Below are positions 1-5,572 of a stretch of 6,520 nt of DNA, in pieces. Position 1 is the first letter of the stretch, and each line of letters opens with the position of its first letter. Origin of the DNA: Gemmatimonadota bacterium (GTDB lineage: Bacteria > Gemmatimonadota > Gemmatimonadetes > Gemmatimonadales > Gemmatimonadaceae); the NCBI GenBank assembly GCA_028287205.1, contig JAQBQC010000109.1, positions 1-6,520 of the forward strand, written 5' to 3'. The notes beneath the pieces were generated by a model that was not told where the DNA came from, did not search any database, and was given only the letters and a program-made list of their open reading frames with translations. Position numbers and translations under genes: made by a program.

Positions 1-474
1 TGCGCGATCGCGCGCACCGCAGCCGCTGCGCACGAGGGACACGTGCTCGTGGCCGGCGCGCTGGAAGAGGGGCGCTCGCTCTATCTCGCGGCGAACGGCT
101 GCGACGTGACGACGCTCGATCCGACCGAGGATGTGATCGAGCGCGTGATCGACGCGGCGGCGGGGGTCGGGCTCACGGGGAGAATTCGCGGCGTGGTGAG
201 CGATCTCGCGGTATGGGAGCCCGACTTTCCGATCAGCGCGGTGGTCTGCGCGGCGGCTGCGCTGCAGCAGTTGACTCCGCAGCAGCGACAGAAGGCGCTC
301 TCGATTCTGCAGGCCGCGACCAAGGACGGCGGCGTCCACGTGGTGGAGACGAGCTCCGACGGCGTGAGGCTGGTTCCGCTCGAAGAGCTCGAAGCTTCCT
401 ACTATGGATGGCAGACCATCGTGGAAGGATCGTCGAGCAACGAGACCTTCTTCGCCAGGAAGGCGGTCGCGTAA
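1..474 (+). CDS. Class I SAM-dependent methyltransferase, 3' part (5' end outside window)
   Basis: The frame is open from the first base and ends at TAA 472-474, so 157 C-terminal residues are visible and the true start lies upstream. The GTG at 43 is internal to the fold and is not the likely start. The visible part looks like a Rossmann-fold methyltransferase. Residues 14-24 (GHVLVAGALEEG) correspond to the glycine-rich SAM-binding motif I. An LAANGCDVTTLD stretch follows, with Asp40 at the end of strand beta-2, where family members hold the ribose hydroxyls of SAM. Asp68 in VVSDLAVW fits the later acidic motif, and GGVHVVE near residues 111-117 fits a late beta strand. Motif I is slightly degenerate, with Ala-Leu-Glu-Glu between its two glycines instead of the usual G-x-G-x-G. 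The overall pattern resembles TehB-like or small-molecule methyltransferases, but the substrate cannot be told. No partner gene is visible on this strand; the next + gene lies beyond a terminator. Confidence 0.72.
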   Translation, partial: CAIARTAAAAHEGHVLVAGALEEGRSLYLAANGCDVTTLDPTEDVIERVIDAAAGVGLTGRIRGVVSDLAVWEPDFPISAVVCAAAALQQLTPQQRQKALSILQAATKDGGVHVVETSSDGVRLVPLEELEASYYGWQTIVEGSSSNETFFARKAVA

Positions 475-633
475 CGTTTCGACACGACTGACCGTCTGGG
501 GGACGTGTCACTTCGCGTCGATCAGCTCCGGACGCAGCTCTGCCAAAATTCATAACTGCCTGCAACAGAACGAGTTGGACTGAGCGGTGCCGACGTGCCG
601 CAGAGGGCATGGACGGTGCCTTAGAGGTGGGCG

Positions 634-660
634 GCCCCCGACCGTTACGGGGGCTTTTTT
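634..660 (+). terminator. Intrinsic terminator upstream of the 54-aa ORF
   Basis: A perfect 7-bp GC stem (GCCCCCG at 634-640, CGGGGGC at 648-654) with a 7-base loop is followed directly by six T residues (655-660). It would end + strand transcripts coming from the methyltransferase gene or from an unseen transcript in 475-633. GGGCGG at 629-634 can also pair with CCGCCC at 661-666, extending the structure across the T tract. Because it lies only 25 bases before the start codon at 685, it could also act as an attenuator for that small gene. The stretch 475-633 holds no ORF, tRNA or repeat that I could support. Confidence 0.8.
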
Positions 661-671
661 CCGCCCGTACC

Positions 672-676
672 GAGGA
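672..676 (+). promoter_or_regulatory. Ribosome binding site of the 54-aa ORF
   Basis: GAGGA lies 8 bases before the ATG at 685. This spacing is ideal and is the main reason for choosing this start and for treating the ORF as real. Confidence 0.65.
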
Positions 677-684
677 ACGCCGCT

Positions 685-849
685 ATGCCAAAGACAGCCG
701 AATTCAACGAGGAGAGCGAGCCCGTCGGAATTGTCATCTCGAATGGAAATCGCGATGAGCCGACGCCCGCCTTTTTCGCCTACATCTGGGGCCCGGCTCC
801 TGAAGTCGACAACGAATCCACGCGCGTGGCCGCGCCGCGCGCCGCCTGA
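685..849 (+). CDS. Small hypothetical protein, 54 residues
   Basis: ATG at 685-687 to TGA at 847-849, with a GAGGA ribosome binding site at good spacing. I do not recognise a named family. The protein starts with an acidic, soluble segment (MPKTAEFNEESEPVG), followed by a short hydrophobic strand-like GIVIS near residues 15-19. Next comes a polar turn (NGNRDEPTP) and an aromatic core (FFAYIWGPAPE, about 30-40), then a loose Ala/Arg/Pro tail ending RVAAPRAA. There is no membrane helix or signal peptide, and the only Trp is residue 35. Third codon positions are mostly G or C, as in the neighbouring genes, which supports coding. It sits just after an intrinsic terminator and converges with the lysine-rich gene at 995-1096. 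A ribosomal precursor peptide, a small regulator or a structural peptide are all possible; none can be shown from sequence alone. Confidence 0.6.
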   Translation: MPKTAEFNEESEPVGIVISNGNRDEPTPAFFAYIWGPAPEVDNESTRVAAPRAA

Positions 850-876
850 TTCGCGACCGAAGCAGCTGGATGACAA

Positions 877-904
877 ACGCGCCGGCAGAGCTCTGCCGGC
901 GCGT
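877..904. repeat. 28-bp perfect palindrome in the convergent intergenic region
   Basis: The two 14-base arms (877-890 and 891-904) are perfect reverse complements, centred on GAGCTC, and form a long GC-rich hairpin with essentially no loop. Read on the minus strand it is followed by TTGTC after GCGCGT, a weak T-rich tail. It may therefore be a backup terminator for the lysine-rich gene transcript. On the + strand it follows the stop of the 54-aa gene by 27 bases but has no T tract. A protein-binding palindrome is the alternative. Confidence 0.6.
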
Positions 905-940
905 CGTGCATCCGTGCGATGATGATCGGCATCAAATAGA

Positions 941-967
941 AAAGGCCGGCGATATCCGCCGGCCTTT
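941..967. terminator. Bidirectional intrinsic terminator between convergent genes
   Basis: A perfect 11-bp stem (AAAGGCCGGCG at 941-951, CGCCGGCCTTT at 957-967) encloses a 5-base loop. On the minus strand the stem is followed by a T-rich tail (TTTTCTATTT counting the stem-end Ts), 27 bases past the stop of the lysine-rich gene. It is thus a convincing terminator for that gene. On the + strand the tail reads TTTCGTTCT, weaker but usable for the 54-aa gene. Its position between two convergent genes fits a shared terminator. Confidence 0.82.
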
Positions 968-994
968 CGTTCTACTATGCACAACGTCGAAGCA

Positions 995-1096
995 CTACTT
1001 GCGCTTCTTGGCCGCCTTCTTCGCGCCGCCCTTCTTCTTCGTGGCGGACTTGCGGCCCGACTTCTTCGTCGCGGACTTCTTTTTCTTGGTAGCCAT
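995..1096 (-). CDS. Lysine-rich histone-H1-tail-like mini-protein, 33 residues
   Basis: ATG at 1096-1094 to TAG at 997-995. The peptide starts MATKKKKSATKK and ends AAKKRK. It has 15 Lys and 2 Arg in 33 residues; the rest is nearly all Ala, Ser, Thr and Gly. KSATKK occurs twice (residues 7-12 and 16-21). There are no acidic or aromatic residues, so it must be disordered and strongly cationic, like the C-terminal tails of bacterial histone-H1-like and AlgP-like proteins. Nucleic acid binding is the natural inference; it could also bind ribosomal RNA or polyphosphate. A GGAGA site 7 bases upstream supports this start, and a strong terminator follows the stop. It lies 95 bases after tldE1 on the same strand and may be read through from that operon or have its own promoter; I saw no clear one. 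Low complexity makes homology assignment difficult. Confidence 0.75.
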   Translation of the reverse strand: MATKKKKSATKKSGRKSATKKKGGAKKAAKKRK

Positions 1097-1103
1097 GATT
1101 CAT

Positions 1104-1108
1104 TCTCC
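1104..1108 (-). promoter_or_regulatory. Ribosome binding site of the lysine-rich gene
   Basis: Read on the minus strand, GGAGA lies 7 bases before the ATG at 1096. It decides the start in favour of the 33-residue frame over an overlapping frame whose ATG (1110) sits on top of this site. Confidence 0.7.
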
Positions 1109-1134
1109 ATTGAACCGGAGTGAAAACAGCCCGC

Positions 1135-1154
1135 CCGATCCCCCGGTGGATCGG
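1135..1154 (-). terminator. Possible weak terminator hairpin after tldE1
   Basis: CCGATCC (1135-1141) and GGATCGG (1148-1154) form a 7-bp stem with a 6-base loop. On the minus strand, GCGGGC and then TGTTTTC follow, so the T tract is short and displaced. It may partly terminate the tld operon before the lysine-rich gene. The evidence is limited to the inverted repeat and the nearby T run. Confidence 0.35.
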
Positions 1155-1160
1155 TGGGGC

Positions 1161-1190
1161 GATACGACGTCGAAAAAAATCCGTCGTATC
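1161..1190. repeat. Inverted repeat immediately after the tldE1 stop
   Basis: GATACGACG (1161-1169) and CGTCGTATC (1182-1190) are perfect 9-base inverted repeats around a 12-base loop holding a run of seven A (seven T on the minus strand). It begins one base past the tldE1 stop codon. There is no T tract beyond the stem, so it is not a standard terminator. It may stabilise the 3' end of the operon mRNA or bind a protein. Confidence 0.5.
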
Positions 1191-1191
1191 T

Positions 1192-2574
1192 CTACACGGC
1201 CTCCGAGAGGCTCGTGAAGTTGAAGTCCTTCACCTTGATCGTCGGCATCACGATATCGCCACCCTGCTCCGTGCCGGCGAGTCGTACTGATGGTCCGACC
1301 ATCTCGAGGTTATTGAGCATGAACAACGGCGAATCATTGAAGCGAAAATTGCGAACTGCCTTTGTTATCTTGCCGTTCTCAATCAGGAACGTACCATCGC
1401 GCGTGAGTCCCGTATAGAGGATCGTGCGCGGATCGACTTCCCGCAAATACCAGAGCCTCGTCACCAGCACGCCACGCGGCGTGCTTTTTATCATCTCATC
1501 GATCGATGATTTGCCGCCCATCATCTTGATCGACGCCGGCTGTCCCGTTGCAGTCTTGCCCTGCTTCTTCGCCCAGAATCGTGTGTAGAATAACTGCTTG
1601 AGCACACCATTCTCAATGAAGACCTGCCGATTCAGTGCGAGTCCATCGCCGTCGAACGGCTGCGACATCACCTGCGGATCCTGCGGATCGGCTACTATCG
1701 TCACTCGCTCATCGACGATCTTCTCCCCGACTTTGTTACCACCGCCGGTCTTCACGAACGGGCTGCGACCTTCATCTGCAGAGCGCGCATCGGAATAATT
1801 TCCGATGAGCTGCACCAGATCTCCCACTGCCTGCGGCTCGAGAATCACCGTGTAGCGGCCCGGCTCGATTGCCACCGGATTGCGCGACAGCTTCGCTTTT
1901 TCGATCGCGCGATCACTGACTGCCTTGAAGTCGAGTTGCGACCAATCCGGATGATCCGCGGCCGCCCACCCCGATCCCGTGCCGTCCGCCGTGCGCACGG
2001 TGAGCTGATAATTCGCGTTCGTCGCACGGTGATACGCGAACAATCCCTTGGTGTTGCCGAGTGCGACCGACGACTCGCTGGTAATAATGAACCCGGCGGC
2101 CTGAAGATCGCCAGCGCTGCGTGCCGGCGCGAGTGCCGTGAGCGCGGCCTTCGCGCGATCCGCGGCCGTGAGCGAGGCCGTGGACTGGAAGTAGGAATTC
2201 ACCGGCACGTACGTCTGCGAGCCGAGCGGAGGCATCGCTTCCGGATCATCGGGCGCGAGCTTCGCGAGCGCTTCCGACTCCGACACCGCGCGCGCGATCG
2301 ACTCGTCGGTGAGATCGTTCGTGACCACCACCGCGTGCTTCGCGCCGTACGAGCTCTGCACCGCCAGCTGCATGTCGGTGACGCTTCCCGAGGTCGACAT
2401 CTGATTCGCGGCGAAGCGTGTGTTGCCGGTGTGATTGCTGTTCAACTGCATCTCGACCGTCTCGGCCTTCGACAGCTTTGCGACCCGTGCGAACAGGGCT
2501 TGTGCGTCGTCGGGAGAAACGATCCCCGCGTCCGGCGCCATTTCAGGCGACAAAAGGCGATGGGGGCGGCTCAC
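1192..2574 (-). CDS. tldE: TldE/PmbA-type subunit, copy 1 (460 aa)
   Basis: GTG start at 2574-2572, TAG stop at 1194-1192. It belongs to the TldD/PmbA family as the non-catalytic partner. Approximate layout: N-terminal domain 20-105, middle domain 125-230, C-terminal domain 238-450. The HESVAH of the TldD neighbour aligns here with QLIGNY (255-260), so no metal site remains. In E. coli, TldE forms a heterodimer with zinc-bearing TldD and shapes the substrate channel; that role is inferred here. The most conserved block is VDPRTILYTGLTRDGTFLIE (residues 380-399). There is no signal peptide. The gene overlaps the end of tldD1 by GTGA, and a GGGAG site at 2581-2585 inside tldD1 lies 6 bases before the GTG, which supports this start and coupled translation. 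It resembles TldE2 strongly in the C-terminal half and only loosely in the N-terminal half. It is the last gene of the tld run. Confidence 0.9.
   Translation of the reverse strand: MSRPHRLLSPEMAPDAGIVSPDDAQALFARVAKLSKAETVEMQLNSNHTGNTRFAANQMSTSGSVTDMQLAVQSSYGAKHAVVVTNDLTDESIARAVSESEALAKLAPDDPEAMPPLGSQTYVPVNSYFQSTASLTAADRAKAALTALAPARSAGDLQAAGFIITSESSVALGNTKGLFAYHRATNANYQLTVRTADGTGSGWAAADHPDWSQLDFKAVSDRAIEKAKLSRNPVAIEPGRYTVILEPQAVGDLVQLIGNYSDARSADEGRSPFVKTGGGNKVGEKIVDERVTIVADPQDPQVMSQPFDGDGLALNRQVFIENGVLKQLFYTRFWAKKQGKTATGQPASIKMMGGKSSIDEMIKSTPRGVLVTRLWYLREVDPRTILYTGLTRDGTFLIENGKITKAVRNFRFNDSPLFMLNNLEMVGPSVRLAGTEQGGDIVMPTIKVKDFNFTSLSEAV
2571..2574 (-). promoter_or_regulatory. GTGA stop-start overlap, tldD1 to tldE1
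   Basis: The tldD1 TGA and the tldE1 GTG share bases, with a GGGAG ribosome site (2581-2585) inside the end of tldD1. This is a standard arrangement for translational coupling and equal subunit output. Confidence 0.8.
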
Positions 2575-4202
2575 GCTTTTCTCCCGGTATTGATGACGTT
2601 GATGTTGCGGAAGCGCGCCGGAACGGCGCCATGGCTGACCGCATTGATCTGCCCCGGCTGACCCTTTCCGTCGAAGAAGCTTCCGCCGAACTCATAGCTC
2701 TTCTTGCCGCCGATCATGTCCATCGCATTCCAGAAGTCGGGCGTGCGCATCTGGTAGGCGACATCCTTGAGCTGGCCGACGATCTTCCCACCCTTGATCT
2801 CGTGGAAGACCTGTCCGCCGAACTGGGCATTGTAGCGTTGCTGATCGATGGAGAACGAGCCGTCGCCGATGATCGCGATGCCCTTGTCCGTCGCCGCGAT
2901 GAGATCCTCGAAGGACTGCTCCTTCTCTCCCGGCAGGAGCGACACGTTCGGCATGCGCTGGAACTGGACACGATCCCAGTTCTGCGCGTACGAGCAGCCA
3001 TGTGAGCGCGTTTCGCGCTTCTCCTTCTTGTACCACCAGTCGAGCCATGCCGCCTGCTCGCGCGTGGTCTGGTAGTCGTTGACGATTCCCTTCTTGATGA
3101 TGAGGAAGGGCTCGGGCTTCACGCCCTCGTCATCCCACCCGACTGTGCCGAGACATCCTTCCTGGCTGCGGTCGCCCTGAATGTTCATGATCTCGGGTCC
3201 GTACTTGAGCTGTCCGAGAATCTTCTCCGGCGGCGAGACGAAGCTCGTGCCCGCGTAGTTGGCCTCGTAGCCCATCGCGCGATCGAGCTCCGTGGGATGC
3301 GCGACCGACTCGTGGATGGTGAGCCAGAGGTGCGACGGGTGGAGCACCAGATCGTAGCGGCCCACCTCGACCGGCTTCGCGGTGAGCTTCTGCACCGCCT
3401 CTTCGCCCCACTGCTGCGCATGTCCCGCGAGATCGCGATCGAGCACGTATTCCCATCCGCGCCCCATTGGCGGCGCGATGTTCGTGCGATTCTGGAAATC
3501 GCTCTGGTCCGCGTTGATCGCGGTGATCTGCATGATCGGCCAGGAGCGAACGGCCGTCTGCTGGGTGAGCGAGCCTTCGCTGTTCGCGTAGCTGCGCTCC
3601 TCCTTGACGAAGAACAGGCCGCTGAAGATGTACTTCACGCCTTTCACCTTCAGCGCTTCGCCGTTCGCCTTGAGAAGCAGCGCCGCCTTCTCCTCGACGG
3701 ACACGTCCCACGGATCCTTCGTGAAGGCGCTCTTCCATGTGCCGACCGAGGGGGACGCCGGCGTGAGCACCACGGGTCTGTCGCGCGCACTGCGATTCGC
3801 CTTGGCGATCGATACCGCTTCCTTTGCGACGGCCGAGACGCCGTCCTTGGTGAGCAGGCGCGTAGCGGCGAATCCCCACGTGCCGTCCACGAGCGCGCGA
3901 ATGCCGCATCCCATGGAGTCGGTGTCGACGACGTTCTGGATCTGCTGCTCGCGCGTGAAGACGAAGTTCTGTCGCTGGCGTCCGATGCGAACATCGGCGT
4001 AGCCCGCGCCCGCGGACTTGGCAGCATTGAGCCCCGTCATCATGAGCTCCTTGATCGTCGAATCCGGAATCTCTTCGATCGGTCGCGACGGAACGGATGC
4101 GAGCGCGCTCGCCACGCCGCCGGTCGCCTTCCACGCATTGGCGGCGGCCACTGCGGCGGCCACCTGTGCGCTCTTCTTGAGGAAATCTCTACGATCTGTC
4201 AT
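2571..4202 (-). CDS. tldD: TldD-type zinc metalloprotease with Tat signal, copy 1 (543 aa)
   Basis: ATG at 4202-4200, TGA at 2573-2571. This is the catalytic TldD subunit. Residues 1-35 form a Tat signal peptide; a domain at about 50-130 matches the TldD/PmbA N-terminal fold, a middle domain runs to about 255, and the catalytic C-terminal domain spans 280-540. HESVAH at 297-302 (DNA 3297-3314) is the family HExxxH, with both zinc His and the catalytic Glu298 intact. In E. coli TldD the third zinc ligand is a Cys in a CGKEGQ motif; here the aligned residue is Asp511 (DGKGQPGQ). TldD2 has Cys in the nearby SHGCVP, but this copy reads SHGAVP (Ala526). Cys403 in SHGCSYA is shared by both. E. coli TldD/E cleaves unstructured peptides such as the microcin B17 leader and CcdA; the substrate here is unknown. 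The start overlaps the tldE2 stop as TGATG with no clear ribosome site, suggesting reinitiation. Confidence 0.93.
   Translation of the reverse strand: MTDRRDFLKKSAQVAAAVAAANAWKATGGVASALASVPSRPIEEIPDSTIKELMMTGLNAAKSAGAGYADVRIGRQRQNFVFTREQQIQNVVDTDSMGCGIRALVDGTWGFAATRLLTKDGVSAVAKEAVSIAKANRSARDRPVVLTPASPSVGTWKSAFTKDPWDVSVEEKAALLLKANGEALKVKGVKYIFSGLFFVKEERSYANSEGSLTQQTAVRSWPIMQITAINADQSDFQNRTNIAPPMGRGWEYVLDRDLAGHAQQWGEEAVQKLTAKPVEVGRYDLVLHPSHLWLTIHESVAHPTELDRAMGYEANYAGTSFVSPPEKILGQLKYGPEIMNIQGDRSQEGCLGTVGWDDEGVKPEPFLIIKKGIVNDYQTTREQAAWLDWWYKKEKRETRSHGCSYAQNWDRVQFQRMPNVSLLPGEKEQSFEDLIAATDKGIAIIGDGSFSIDQQRYNAQFGGQVFHEIKGGKIVGQLKDVAYQMRTPDFWNAMDMIGGKKSYEFGGSFFDGKGQPGQINAVSHGAVPARFRNINVINTGRKA
4098..4202 (-). 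other. Tat signal peptide of TldD1 (residues 1-35)
   Basis: TDRRDFLKK at residues 2-10 matches the twin-arginine consensus S/T-R-R-x-F-L-K. An alanine-rich hydrophobic stretch follows (SAQVAAAVAAANAW, 11-24). A-L-A at 33-35 offers a signal peptidase site. It predicts export of folded, metal-loaded protein across the inner membrane. This differs from cytoplasmic E. coli TldD. The equivalent end of TldD2 lies outside the window. Confidence 0.85.
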
Positions 4203-4204
4203 CA
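4200..4204 (-). promoter_or_regulatory. TGATG stop-start overlap, tldE2 to tldD1
   Basis: The tldE2 TGA and the tldD1 ATG share one base. No good Shine-Dalgarno sequence precedes the ATG, so ribosomes ending tldE2 probably reinitiate here. This ties the two pairs into one translational unit. Confidence 0.7.
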
Positions 4205-5572
4205 GACGGCGTCGCTCAGGCTGGTGAAGTTGAAATCGTGCGCCTTGATCGGCGGCACGACGATCGCGAATCCCGGGCTGCCGTCTTCACTCGCACTCAC
4301 GCGAACCGACGGGCCCATGGCGTCCAGATTGTTCAGCATGAAAACGGGGGATTCGTTGTAACGCAGATTCTTGACGGCCTTCGTGATCTTACCGTCTTCG
4401 ATGAGGAACGTGCCATCGCGCGTGAGTCCTGTATAGAGGACGGTGCGTGGATCGACCGGGCGGATGTACCAGAATCTGGTGACGAGAATCCCGCGCTGCG
4501 TCGATGCAATCAACTCCTCCATGCTGGTCGTGCCGCCCGAGAGCTTCAGCGATCCGATCAACGGCGTCGCCGTTTTCCCCTGCTTCTGCGCCCAATAGCG
4601 ATCGTACGCGAGGTTGCGCACGACGCCGTTCTCGATCCACGTCGTCTTCTTCGCCGGCATTCCTTCCGGAGTGAACGGCAGTGCCGCCGCATCGGGATCG
4701 AGTGGATCCGATACCAGCGTCACGCGCTCATCTACGACCTTGAGCCCGATTTTGTTTCCACCGCCCTGCTTCGTAAAAAAGCTGCGTCCCTCGTCCGCGC
4801 TGCGTGCGTTCAGCGCGAACGCCAACAGCTGAACCAGATTGCCAACAGCCGTCGGCTCGAGCACCACCGTGTAGCGACCCGGCTCGATCGCGACGGGATT
4901 CATCGATGCGCGCGCCTTCTCGATCGCGCGCGCGCCTAGCGCTTCGGGATCGATGCGCGACCAATCCGTGTGCGATGCGCCGGCCCATCCACTCGAGCTG
5001 CCGTCCGGTGCGCGGACGGTCGTGGTCATCGCCGCGCCCGTCTGCCGTCCGTATGCGAACAGTCCCTTGTTCGTCGCGATCGCGTGCGCCTGGGCATCGG
5101 ACTCGATGTATCCGGTGGCTGCAAGCTTCGCGGCGCGCGCGGGCTCCGTGACCGCGCGCACGGCCGCCGCGCGTCCCGCGGGATCGAGCCCCGCGGTGAC
5201 CGCGCTCCAACCCGGCGAGCTGTCGTACGTCTGCGCTCCGAGCTCGGGCATCGACTCCGGATCTTCCGGTGCGAGCTTCGCCAGCCGCTCGGACATGTCC
5301 ACCGCGGCCTGCAGTGACGCATCGTCGAGCTTGTTGGTGGTCGTGCTCGCGCTGCGTGTGCCGAAGGTGCTGCGCACCGATATCGTGACGTTGGCGTTGT
5401 CGCCGCCGCTCGAGATCTGGTTGACGGCGTACCGCGTGTTACCGCGCGCGCCGGCGGTGATCGAGACGCGCGTCTGCTCCGCCTTCGCCATCCCCAGCAC
5501 GCGCTTCGTCAGCGCCTGCGCATCTTCCTGCGTGAGAAAACCCGCGGGATCGAACAGTGACCGGGGGCTCAT
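4202..5572 (-). CDS. tldE: TldE/PmbA-type subunit, copy 2 (456 aa)
   Basis: ATG at 5572-5570, TGA at 4204-4202. This is the paralogue of the 1192-2574 gene and the presumed partner of TldD2. The family layout is the same: N-terminal domain about 15-100, middle about 120-225, C-terminal 231-446. The position of the HExxxH motif is occupied by QLLAFA (248-253), so it is not a metalloprotease on its own. Blocks shared with copy 1 include NPVAIEPGRYTV, ARSADEGRS, VDERVT, LYTGLTRDGTFLIE and the C-terminal DFNFTSLS. There is no signal peptide. The start overlaps the tldD2 stop by ATGA, and GGAGG (5578-5582) lies 5 bases before the ATG, so translation is probably coupled. Its stop shares one base with the tldD1 start, placing it between two catalytic subunits. 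It could in principle pair with either TldD. Confidence 0.9.
   Translation of the reverse strand: MSPRSLFDPAGFLTQEDAQALTKRVLGMAKAEQTRVSITAGARGNTRYAVNQISSGGDNANVTISVRSTFGTRSASTTTNKLDDASLQAAVDMSERLAKLAPEDPESMPELGAQTYDSSPGWSAVTAGLDPAGRAAAVRAVTEPARAAKLAATGYIESDAQAHAIATNKGLFAYGRQTGAAMTTTVRAPDGSSSGWAGASHTDWSRIDPEALGARAIEKARASMNPVAIEPGRYTVVLEPTAVGNLVQLLAFALNARSADEGRSFFTKQGGGNKIGLKVVDERVTLVSDPLDPDAAALPFTPEGMPAKKTTWIENGVVRNLAYDRYWAQKQGKTATPLIGSLKLSGGTTSMEELIASTQRGILVTRFWYIRPVDPRTVLYTGLTRDGTFLIEDGKITKAVKNLRYNESPVFMLNNLDAMGPSVRVSASEDGSPGFAIVVPPIKAHDFNFTSLSDAV
5569..5572 (-). promoter_or_regulatory. ATGA stop-start overlap, tldD2 to tldE2
   Basis: The tldE2 ATG and the tldD2 TGA overlap by four bases, with GGAGG at 5578-5582 within tldD2. 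It matches the junction of the other pair, as expected for a duplication. Confidence 0.8.

Noticed and set aside
481..509. GACACG/CGTGTC inverted repeat just after the methyltransferase stop
   Set aside because: Only 6 bp with a 17-base loop and no T tract; likely chance.
541..580. Possible promoter around CATAAC at 551-556
   Set aside because: No matching -35 element at 16-18 base spacing; too weak to call.
586..620. GGTGCC occurring twice (586-591 and 615-620)
   Set aside because: A six-base repeat in GC-rich DNA is expected by chance; no wider repeat surrounds it.
609..758. 49-codon + strand ORF starting at ATG 609
   Set aside because: It crosses the terminator hairpin, lacks a ribosome site and overlaps the better-supported 54-residue frame.
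550..1110. 186-residue minus-strand frame through the intergenic region
   Set aside because: Its ATG overlaps the ribosome site of the lysine-rich gene, its translation is Arg/Pro-rich, and it runs through two terminator-like hairpins.
1936..2661. Open frame of 241 residues on the + strand opposite tldE1
   Set aside because: Arginine-rich translation with no domain character, fully antisense to a well-supported gene.
3297..4361. Long open frame on the + strand opposite tldD1
   Set aside because: It is an Arg/His-rich antisense shadow of a gene with clear family motifs on the minus strand; GC-rich codon use opens such frames.
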